From assembly GCF_900021165.1 (NCBI RefSeq), contig NZ_FCOQ01000012.1:1-36459 (forward strand): 36,459 nucleotides of DNA, written 5' to 3'. This document shows positions 16,838 to 24,166 of this stretch, piece by piece; within the stretch, counting starts at the first letter, position 1, and the number at the start of each line of letters is the position of its first letter. This DNA is from Paenibacillus phocaeensis (GTDB lineage: Bacteria; Bacillota; Bacilli; Paenibacillales; Paenibacillaceae). Position numbers and translations under genes: made by a program. The notes beneath the pieces were generated by a model. That model was given only the letters and a program-made list of their open reading frames with translations. It searched no databases and was not told the origin of the DNA.

Positions 16838-19800
16838 ATGTTGTTCACAATGTTGTTCATCAAAAGACTTAAGGATCTCGCTTTTAATTTTTTTGTAATT
16901 AAAAATTACGATATCAAAAGTGAATATGAAAAATATGTGAGTAAAAACATTAAGGAACATCATAATAATAGATTACAGAACAGATTACAGCGTTGGATGC
17001 TATTAATTCATTTGAATTATCAGTACCGTATAGTGCCAAGAGTTCATCGATTATTCGGCAAAGGTGCTAAAATTAATGGCAAAGGGAATAACGACAAGGT
17101 TCGTTATTTTGAAAAAGCAGAACAAAGAATGTCAATTGACGAAATGTTGACTGTGCTAAGCGAATATGATGTAATTTCATTCGATATTTTTGATACCGCA
17201 ATTTATCGAAAGGTTGAAAAACCTACTGATGTATTTACTATTATGGCTGCTGAAATGGGTCATAATGACTTTCGAAAAATTCGTATGGATGCCGAAAACG
17301 AGGCACGAGCATTAAAAGAAAAGTTCTTTTTTACGCGTGAGATCACTCTTTCTGAGATTTATGATATCCTTGAGAAACATTATGGAATCGATCGCTATTG
17401 GATGAAAAGGGAGATCGAACTTGAGCTAGATCTTTCACAGGTCAACCCATATATATTTGAAGTGTACCAGCATTTGGTTGAAGCGGGTAAAGAGGTCATC
17501 TTTACGTCTGATATGTACCTACCTAAGGAAGCCATCATTGAAATGCTAAAAAAGAATGGCTATACAACTTATTCGAAACTATACCTATCCAATGTAGTTA
17601 AGTTGCGAAAGGGAGATGGAACACTTCAGAAACTGCTTCTTGAGGATTATAAAGGAAGACGAATCGTGCATATAGGAGACTCGAAAGCTTCAGATATTGA
17701 CAAGAGCATTGAAGTCGGATTGGATGCTATTTATAATCCAGATTCGAGCACCTCATTTCGCGAATCTGATATGGACAATTTAGCCGGCAGTTTTTATCGT
17801 TCCATTATTAATACTAATATGAATAATGGAACGTGGGATAAAAGTCTGTATTATGAACATGGCTTCAGAGTAGGTGGTATTCTCGCTGCGGGATTCTGCG
17901 AACATATTAATGCAGTAGTCGAACAGAGAAAGATTGACAAAATCCTTTTCTGTTCCAGAGATTGCGAAATTCTGTGGAATGTATACAATCAGTTTTATAA
18001 AAAGTGTGAGAATGAATATTTGCAAATTTCGCGCTATTCTATTTTCAATATTACTAGCGAACGGTATTTATATGATCTGGCTAGCCGATATATTATTCGC
18101 TATATGAATAAATATAAATCCGAAAAAACCATCGGAAGAATTTTTGAAGAGAGCGGGTTTGAGTATTTAACAGACTATCTTAATGATGATCATATTGATA
18201 GATTTTGGTTTCCTGGCACAATTGACATAAAAAGAATTGAGCGCTTTGTTTTTAACCATAAGGATATCATTATCCAGCATAACGCTTCTATGGTTAATGC
18301 TGCAAAAAAGTATTATGCATCGCTTCTTGGAGATTCAAAAAATGTATTAGTGGTCGACATTGGCTGGAGTGGCACTTGTATTACAGCATTTAAGTACTTC
18401 GTAGAGAAACACTTTCCAGAAAAAAAATATCAAGTATCCGGTGCGTTGATGTGCACCAGTAGAAATAATTCTGTAACATCCAGTATCGAAAGCGGGGACA
18501 TATCATCTTATGTTTATTCAAATTTGAATAATATGGACTTGACGCGTTATATGTTTCCGGGAGGGAAAACACTCTCTGTTACAGAGAGTGACAAGTTACA
18601 TATGCCGTTGGAATTTCTTTTTACTTCCTGCGAAGGCTCTTTGATAGGTTATGAGGAACGAGAGGATGGTAGCATTGATTTTATAAAATCTAGCTATACT
18701 CCTAATAATACTCATGAAATTCAAGAGATGCAATCCGGATTGATAGATTTTATAAAGATCTTTAAGGAATACACAACACCTTATGAAAAGCTATATACGA
18801 TTTCTTCCTATGTAGCATTCAATCCGTTGAAAGAATCAATTAGATATCAACAATATATCAAGGCTGTATATCAAAACTTTACTTACGATGCCATGACGGC
18901 TCCATTTGCGGCTGCTAATGTCATAAGTTTTGGACAACTGTTCGGAAGTTCTTCATCAAACCAACAGGTTTCAGATGTGTCGCAAGAAAAAAAACAAATC
19001 TTGTTTATTAGCCCAGCATTGACTTATACTGGAGCACCCAGGAGTTTGCTTCGTATGTGTAAAGTAGCAATTGATCTTGGATATCATCCAGTGGTTTGGA
19101 GTGCAAAAGACGGTCCTTTTGCTGATGAATTCGCTAAGATAGATATTAAAGTTCAAATTGTCCCCGAAGCTGAATTGCAAAAGCACAAGGTCGTTCAGCA
19201 GATTAAATCCTTTGATATGGCAGTATGTAATACGATTGAAACGGATAGCTATGCAAGGCTATGTGAACGGTATATCCCGACAGTGTGGTATATTAGAGAG
19301 GCCACTAACATACCTGACTTTATCAGAAATCATTTTCGCAGAAACTATACACTTAAGCACAGCAAGAATATATATTGCGTAAGTCAATATGCAGCTGACG
19401 CAATCAATCCATTCGCTAATAATAAGGTCAAGGTCATCCACAACTGTGTAGAAGATGAAGTCGATATGGCAACACAATACCATACTGGTTCGGCAGATAA
19501 AGTCCGTTTTGTCCAGTTTGGAACAATAGAATACCGAAAGGGATATGATGTGTTGTTGTCGGCATTCAAAGCTATGCCTGAAAGGTACCGCGATTCGGCA
19601 GAATTGTATTTTGCCGGTGGCTTCATCAGTAGCGGAGCGCCGTTCTGTTCTTATTTCTTCAGTGAAATAAAAGATGAACCAAACGTCCATTACCTTGGTG
19701 AAATTCAAGGGGAAGAGAAAAAGATAAGTACACTGTCTACTATGGATGTCGTCGTTGTTGCCTCTCGTGATGAGTCATGTTCCTTAGTTGCCTTAGAAGG

Positions 19801-20965
19801 CGCTATGCTTTCCAAACCGTTGATTTTGACAGAAAATGTAGGTGCAAAGTATGTGGTTGGCAAGGATAACGGTGTAGTTGTTAAAACGGGAGATATCGAT
19901 AGCCTGAAAATCGCTATGATGAAATTAATAGATAAAAAAGATGAGCTTGCGTCGATGGGAAGGGCATCACGTGAGTATTATGAAAAGTACGCAAGTATGG
20001 ATTCCTATAAGCAGGATATGGAAAAGCTTTATTCTCTAACTGAAAAGAAAAAGTCATTAGCTTTCTTCATAGAAAAAACAAGAAATAAATTCCGCTATAA
20101 TAAATATAGGGTAGTTTATGAGGAAATCCGTGAACAACAAAATAATGCTAAATCGCGGAAAAAGAAGGAAGATGTTGTCGTATCATTGACATCGCATCCT
20201 GGAAGGATAAACACAGTCTCTTTATGTATCGAAACATTGATAAATCAGACAAGTACCCCCAAAAAGATTCTGCTTTGGTTATCAAAAGATCAGTTCCCGC
20301 AATTGGAGAAGAATTTACCGGAAGAACTGATTAAATTGGAGAAGGAGCATTCTATTTTTGAAATTCGTTGGGTCGATAACGACATAGCACCTCATAAAAA
20401 GTATTTCTATACCATGAAGGAATACCCAGATATTCCTGTCATTATTGTTGATGATGATGCGTTTTATGATTCTACCTTGATTGAAAAGCTTATGAAAAGC
20501 TATCGTGCATTCCCTGATTGTATTTCGGCTATGCGTGCAAATCTAATGACATTTGAAGATAGACAAAAATATAGAGCCTACAGCGGATGGATTATGGAGT
20601 ATAAAATGTTGCTGGACACTCCTTCTTATCAACTAGTACCTACGGGTGTCGGTGGGGTTCTTTATCCTCCAAAGGCGTTGCCGGAACAGGCGTTTAATTA
20701 TGAGGCAATTATGGAAACCTGCCGCTATTGTGACGATCTGTGGCTTAAGGTGTTATCCAGTCATAATGGATACCGTACAGTTGTCCCAAGAGATTTCTGT
20801 CTACCCAGAATTATTCCATCGACTTCAGAAACTGCTCTTTGGCGGTTAAATGTAAACCAGAACAATAATGATACTTCAATGAAAAGTATCTTAGAATATT
20901 ATGATAAGAATATTGGGCGAAGTGCTGACTGGTTGCAGAAGATATGGAAGGATCGTTACTGTTAA
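16838..20965 (+). CDS. Multidomain HAD-like / GT4 / GT-A glycosyltransferase fusion (1375 aa)
   Basis: Very long protein with at least four parts. Residues about 100-330 form a HAD-superfamily domain: motif I FDIFDTA (115-121), motif II SDMYLP (224-229), a lysine in KLRKGDG, and motif IV HIGDSKASD (278-286). Residues about 335-690 form an uncharacterised domain with CSRDCEIL (372-379) and VVDIGWSGT (about 502-510), shared with the 24.2 kb protein. Residues about 720-1065 are a retaining GT4 transferase (FISPALTYTGAPRSL, FGTIEYRKGYDVL, and the E-x7-E element ESCSLVALE). Residues about 1112-1375 resemble an inverting GT-A transferase (VVVSLTSHPGRI, and DDD at IIVDDDAFYD). The ATG at 16838 follows GGAGG. 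AT-rich codon use suggests transfer. It probably adds and modifies two sugars of one repeat unit. The acceptor and the HAD substrate are unknown. Confidence 0.85.
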   Translation: MLFTMLFIKRLKDLAFNFFVIKNYDIKSEYEKYVSKNIKEHHNNRLQNRLQRWMLLIHLNYQYRIVPRVHRLFGKGAKINGKGNNDKVRYFEKAEQRMSIDEMLTVLSEYDVISFDIFDTAIYRKVEKPTDVFTIMAAEMGHNDFRKIRMDAENEARALKEKFFFTREITLSEIYDILEKHYGIDRYWMKREIELELDLSQVNPYIFEVYQHLVEAGKEVIFTSDMYLPKEAIIEMLKKNGYTTYSKLYLSNVVKLRKGDGTLQKLLLEDYKGRRIVHIGDSKASDIDKSIEVGLDAIYNPDSSTSFRESDMDNLAGSFYRSIINTNMNNGTWDKSLYYEHGFRVGGILAAGFCEHINAVVEQRKIDKILFCSRDCEILWNVYNQFYKKCENEYLQISRYSIFNITSERYLYDLASRYIIRYMNKYKSEKTIGRIFEESGFEYLTDYLNDDHIDRFWFPGTIDIKRIERFVFNHKDIIIQHNASMVNAAKKYYASLLGDSKNVLVVDIGWSGTCITAFKYFVEKHFPEKKYQVSGALMCTSRNNSVTSSIESGDISSYVYSNLNNMDLTRYMFPGGKTLSVTESDKLHMPLEFLFTSCEGSLIGYEEREDGSIDFIKSSYTPNNTHEIQEMQSGLIDFIKIFKEYTTPYEKLYTISSYVAFNPLKESIRYQQYIKAVYQNFTYDAMTAPFAAANVISFGQLFGSSSSNQQVSDVSQEKKQILFISPALTYTGAPRSLLRMCKVAIDLGYHPVVWSAKDGPFADEFAKIDIKVQIVPEAELQKHKVVQQIKSFDMAVCNTIETDSYARLCERYIPTVWYIREATNIPDFIRNHFRRNYTLKHSKNIYCVSQYAADAINPFANNKVKVIHNCVEDEVDMATQYHTGSADKVRFVQFGTIEYRKGYDVLLSAFKAMPERYRDSAELYFAGGFISSGAPFCSYFFSEIKDEPNVHYLGEIQGEEKKISTLSTMDVVVVASRDESCSLVALEGAMLSKPLILTENVGAKYVVGKDNGVVVKTGDIDSLKIAMMKLIDKKDELASMGRASREYYEKYASMDSYKQDMEKLYSLTEKKKSLAFFIEKTRNKFRYNKYRVVYEEIREQQNNAKSRKKKEDVVVSLTSHPGRINTVSLCIETLINQTSTPKKILLWLSKDQFPQLEKNLPEELIKLEKEHSIFEIRWVDNDIAPHKKYFYTMKEYPDIPVIIVDDDAFYDSTLIEKLMKSYRAFPDCISAMRANLMTFEDRQKYRAYSGWIMEYKMLLDTPSYQLVPTGVGGVLYPPKALPEQAFNYEAIMETCRYCDDLWLKVLSSHNGYRTVVPRDFCLPRIIPSTSETALWRLNVNQNNNDTSMKSILEYYDKNIGRSADWLQKIWKDRYC

Positions 20966-20992
20966 ATTGTAATAATCCAAAAGAGGGATATT

Positions 20993-22168
20993 ATGCCGAG
21001 AACAAACAGACAAATAAATAAGGATTCAGTAAGTAACCTGCGATTGCATAGCCTAGATGCATTGCGTGGTATAGCTGCACTTCTTGTTATTATTACACAT
21101 TATGACACTGCTACTGGACCAATAGTCAGTTATAGCGGATTTGATATTTCGCATATTCCATTATCCTTTTTCGGAAATCAGTTAACAATATTGGGATATT
21201 CTAATCTTCTAGACTTATGGAATTCACTTGGTTGGGGGTATTTGGCTGTTCAGTTGTTTTATGTTTTGTCAGGGTTCATATTTATGTACGTTTATCAAAA
21301 ACAGATAACAACCTGTGAGAAAAATTTTACTGACTTTGTGGTTGCACGGTTTTCAAGGTTATATCCGCTTGTATGGGTTACAACCTTTATAATGATTGGA
21401 ATTTTTCTGTTAGCAGGTAAAACTAACGAACTTTCGGTCTATAGAGTTATTGTAAATTTTTTGATGTTAGGTGGGTTTGAAGGTAATAATAAATTTGGTA
21501 TTAATGGTATCAACGGTCCAATGTGGACACTAACGGCGGAGATTTGGGCATATGCCACATTTTTTCTTATCTGTCGATATTGGGGTAAAAATAGATTAGT
21601 GTTTATAGTGCCAGTTCTGTTAGGTATGTTCATTAATCAGATGAACATACAATCAATAGGTTTTTTTACACCGAACTATATTCGAGTTTTTATTGGTTTC
21701 TTTATGGGCTGTTTGACATATGTGTTGGTTTCAGCGGTCAAACAAGAGAAGTCTTCAAGGCGATTGGGTTGGTGGAGTCTTCTTATCTTTATGGTTATTA
21801 TAGGAATTGGAATGGCAACCGGAAATAAAAGTATAGGCGACATAACTATTGTATATTCGTTGTTGATATTTCCAGCACTCATTATAGCCGTAATGAATGT
21901 TAAGTGGCTTCGCAAATTTCTTTCAATGAGATTCTTTCGCTGGCTCGGCGACTTATCATTTGGTATCTACTTGTGGCATTGGCCTACCTTCGCATTATTT
22001 GGGATATTATACAGAAAGGGCCTGCATATCCCGCTAAATTCAAAGTGGTTTATGTTAATGATTTTTGGTATAGTGCTTGCAGTTGCACATTTATCATTTT
22101 ACTATTTTGAGCGACCAATGCAGAAGTTTATACGAAAAAAATACTCTGAACATAAAATGTCCGTGTAA
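20993..22168 (+). CDS. Membrane-bound acyltransferase (acyltransferase family 3)
   Basis: A 391-residue OafA/YrhL-type acyltransferase. The N-terminal signature is LHSLDALRGIAALLVIITHY. VQLFYVLSGFIFMYVYQK and the conserved NGPMWTLTAEIWAY segment follow, then FFRWLGDLSFGIYLWHWP and the C-terminal FERPMQKFIRKK. About ten membrane spans are visible. The ATG at 20993 follows GAGGG. It lies 27 bases after the fusion glycosyltransferase, so it is in the same transcription unit and probably acetylates a sugar in the same glycan. It is unlike the 3.4 kb acyltransferase in base composition, so the two are not recent duplicates. Its terminator, about 145 bases downstream, is split by an insertion sequence. 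Confidence 0.9.
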   Translation: MPRTNRQINKDSVSNLRLHSLDALRGIAALLVIITHYDTATGPIVSYSGFDISHIPLSFFGNQLTILGYSNLLDLWNSLGWGYLAVQLFYVLSGFIFMYVYQKQITTCEKNFTDFVVARFSRLYPLVWVTTFIMIGIFLLAGKTNELSVYRVIVNFLMLGGFEGNNKFGINGINGPMWTLTAEIWAYATFFLICRYWGKNRLVFIVPVLLGMFINQMNIQSIGFFTPNYIRVFIGFFMGCLTYVLVSAVKQEKSSRRLGWWSLLIFMVIIGIGMATGNKSIGDITIVYSLLIFPALIIAVMNVKWLRKFLSMRFFRWLGDLSFGIYLWHWPTFALFGILYRKGLHIPLNSKWFMLMIFGIVLAVAHLSFYYFERPMQKFIRKKYSEHKMSV

Positions 22169-22312
22169 GTAATAATATGCTTATATGTATGTGGGCAAGT
22201 GTTAGGACTGCATGATCGTACTGTTGGTAACTAGCCAATACTGTCAACGCCAATGATAAAACATAAAAACCGCTAGTTAAAAAACGTAGCAACTCTGAGC
22301 AAACTGACAGCT

Positions 22313-22332
22313 AAATCGGGCCATACACTTTA
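22313..22332 (+). terminator. 5' arm of a rho-independent terminator split by an IS
   Basis: The arm AAATCGGGCCATACACT (22313-22329) plus loop bases TTA (22330-22332). The matching 3' arm and T-run are at 24008-24027 on the far side of the IS. Rejoined, they form a stem of up to 17 bp with one mismatch, a TTAATAC loop and six T, suitable as terminator of the upstream acyltransferase. Confidence 0.8.
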
Positions 22333-22377
22333 TGAACTGCTCCCCGTCAAGTAGACAGTACAAAAAATAAAAGTCAG

Positions 22378-23286
22378 TTAGGCGGCCTTGGTCCTGAATT
22401 CCGTTGGACTTAGGCCGTTTAGCTTTGCTTGTAGTTGTTCGTAATTGTAAAAGTGTATGTAGTCATCAATATCCTTTTTGAGATCCTCGAAGCTTTGGTA
22501 GGTATGCAAATAATACTTCTCGCATTTCGAGGTTCCCCAGAAGGATTCCATCGGTCCGTTATCAATGCAATGCCCTACTCGGGACATACTCTGCTTAATT
22601 TCAGCTTCGTCCAACAGCTCCTTAAAGCGCAATGACGTATATTGGAAACCACGGTCACTATGAAGCATCGGTGTGCTGTTGGGGGCTGCCTGCAAGGCTA
22701 AATCCAACGTCTGAAACACGAGAGGATTATTATTGGAGTGTCCCAGTACGTAGGAAATAATCGATTTGTCATGAAGATCAAGGATTGCGCTTAAATAGGC
22801 CTTCTGGCCATTACCGTATTTAAATTCCGTGACATCCGTTACCCACTTCTCATTCGGCGCTTCGGCCTGGAACTTACGATTAAGTATGTTCTCAGCCACC
22901 TGCTGCGGCGTAGAACGCTCATACTTCTTTTTCTTTCTACGGATGACGGACTGGATTCCCTTCATCTGCATAAGTCGTTGTACTCGTTTATGGTTAATCG
23001 ATCTTTGCATTTGTCGACGCATATGTAACGTTAATTGCCGGTAACCAAAGGTGCCCTCGACTTTCTCGTACAAGGACATCATCACTTCCGTTAACTCTCT
23101 GTTCTCCATCTCGCGCATCCCAGGAGTGCGATGAAGCCACTTGTAATAGCTTGACCTCGACACCCCGGCAACCCTACACAAAAGCTGTATACTGAGTGAC
23201 TCTGCTTGCTGGACAGCCTGAATATCAAGGTAGATGTTCTGTTGCCGGTGTTGGCTTAGGGACGCCTCCTTTCGAACTCTTGTAAC
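22378..23286 (-). CDS. IS3-family transposase OrfB (DDE integrase; made as OrfAB by -1 frameshift)
   Basis: Retroviral-integrase-type catalytic part of the transposase. The DDE residues are visible in WVTDVTEFKY, MLHSDRGFQYTS and DNGPMESFWG, with the usual spacing of about 35 residues between the last D and E. The frame is open from 23286, where it leaves orfA at A_AAA_AAG (minus strand, 23292-23286), and continues QHRQQNIYLDIQAVQQ before CRVAGVSRSSYYKWLHR. A TTG at 23181 could in principle start a shorter OrfB. Expression as an OrfAB fusion is the family rule. The protein is complete and uninterrupted. Confidence 0.9.
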   Translation of the reverse strand, partial: VTRVRKEASLSQHRQQNIYLDIQAVQQAESLSIQLLCRVAGVSRSSYYKWLHRTPGMREMENRELTEVMMSLYEKVEGTFGYRQLTLHMRRQMQRSINHKRVQRLMQMKGIQSVIRRKKKKYERSTPQQVAENILNRKFQAEAPNEKWVTDVTEFKYGNGQKAYLSAILDLHDKSIISYVLGHSNNNPLVFQTLDLALQAAPNSTPMLHSDRGFQYTSLRFKELLDEAEIKQSMSRVGHCIDNGPMESFWGTSKCEKYYLHTYQSFEDLKKDIDDYIHFYNYEQLQAKLNGLSPTEFRTKAA

Positions 23287-23933
23287 TTTTTTAAGAACGC
23301 ATTCTCCGCCCGGAGCCGCTCGTTTTCGTACCCCAGCTTTTTCATGTCGAGTTTTTGCTGATCTGCTTCGGTCAATTCTTCAGGCGCCCTTGTACGCCCT
23401 CTGCCGTCTTGCAATGCATCCTGGCCGCCTACTGCATACTTTCTTACCCATCCGTACACTTGCTGGTAAGAAACCTGGAACTGCTTCGCTGTTTTTGTGT
23501 AATCTTGTCCATTGGCAAGGCAGTACAAAACAATGTCAATTCTTTCTTGCCATGTTGTAGAACGTCCCTTGGTCATAGCCTTTGTTCCTCCTGTATAAGC
23601 TTTTAAACTGCTATGACCATTATACTTCTTAATCCAGTTGGCAAGTTGCGTTCGACTCGCAATCCGATATTTATCGATAACTTGGTTCTGCGACAATCCC
23701 CCATCCAGGTAATCTTTAACCGCTTGGCCCTTCAACTCCTCAGAATATCTACGATTACGAGTGCGGATCGCTAATCCCTCATAACCATATAGCTGATAAC
23801 GACGTCGCCATTTGGCTATTGTAGACTTGTTCAAACCGTACTTCCTGACAGCTCCCTTTATTCCAATATCGCCGCTTTCAATTTCTTGAAGGATATCTAA
23901 CTTCTCAGTAGCACTGAGCTTCTTTTTAGGCAT
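23256..23933 (-). CDS. IS3-family transposase OrfA (helix-turn-helix)
   Basis: A 225-residue DNA-binding protein with two helix-turn-helix modules. The first lies around GAVRKYGLNKSTIAKWRRRY and the second around TAKQFQVSYQQVYGWVRKY. A leucine-rich coiled coil at the C-terminus (LGYENERLRAENAFLKKL) would be used for multimerisation. The frame ends FERRRP just after the slippery A_AAA_AAG. The ATG at 23933 is preceded by GGGGAG seven bases upstream. That ribosome site is complementary to the CTCCCC of the right terminal repeat (23993-23988), so it can be hidden in transcripts entering from outside. It resembles the OrfA of the second element at 29.9 kb. Confidence 0.9.
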   Translation of the reverse strand: MPKKKLSATEKLDILQEIESGDIGIKGAVRKYGLNKSTIAKWRRRYQLYGYEGLAIRTRNRRYSEELKGQAVKDYLDGGLSQNQVIDKYRIASRTQLANWIKKYNGHSSLKAYTGGTKAMTKGRSTTWQERIDIVLYCLANGQDYTKTAKQFQVSYQQVYGWVRKYAVGGQDALQDGRGRTRAPEELTEADQQKLDMKKLGYENERLRAENAFLKKLQEFERRRP

Positions 23934-23940
23934 GAAAAAA

Positions 23941-23993
23941 CTCCCCTTACAGTTAACAGGTTTTATTATTTCACCTGTCTACCGTATGGGGAG
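23941..23993 (-). promoter_or_regulatory. Hairpin that can sequester the transposase ribosome site
   Basis: On the minus strand the terminal-repeat sequence CTCCCCATAC (23993-23984) can pair with GTAAGGGGAG (23950-23941), which contains the orfA Shine-Dalgarno sequence. An inner ACAGGT/ACCTGT pair (23978-23973 with 23961-23956) extends the stem. Only transcripts that start outside the element would contain both halves. Confidence 0.6.
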
Positions 23994-24000
23994 CATATCA

Positions 24001-24027
24001 TTAATACAGTGGGTGGCCCGGTTTTTT
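24001..24027 (+). terminator. 3' arm and T-run of the terminator split by the IS
   Basis: TTA target-duplication copy (24001-24003), remaining loop ATAC, the arm AGTGGGTGGCCCGG and the T6 run (24022-24027). It is the partner of 22313-22332. Confidence 0.8.
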
Positions 24028-24166
24028 AATGGCCCAGTCCTCTTAAGGGCATAAGTTTGATCGTTTAGACCTGGATTCATCTTATAAGGGCGGCGGTTAC
24101 ATGGATGATGCCAGCTGTAATGCTAGATCCCCCTGCAGATAGCCCATCGCGCACTCGAGGTTTTAG

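Larger units (their letters stand above)
22333..24000 (-). mobile_element. Intact IS3-family (IS150-like) insertion sequence
   Basis: A 1668-bp element. The left end (TGAACTGCTCCCC, with GTAGACAG further in) and the right end read from the minus strand (TGATATGCTCCCC, with GTAGACAG further in) are imperfect inverted repeats. They begin with the TG typical of IS3. A perfect 3-bp target duplication TTA flanks it (22330-22332 and 24001-24003). It contains overlapping orfA and orfB on the minus strand with a canonical frameshift site. Both frames are open, so it may be active. Confidence 0.92.

Noticed and set aside
20993..22168. Second acyltransferase as a duplicate of the one at 3.4 kb
   Set aside because: They share only family motifs and differ in composition and loops; separate origins are more likely.
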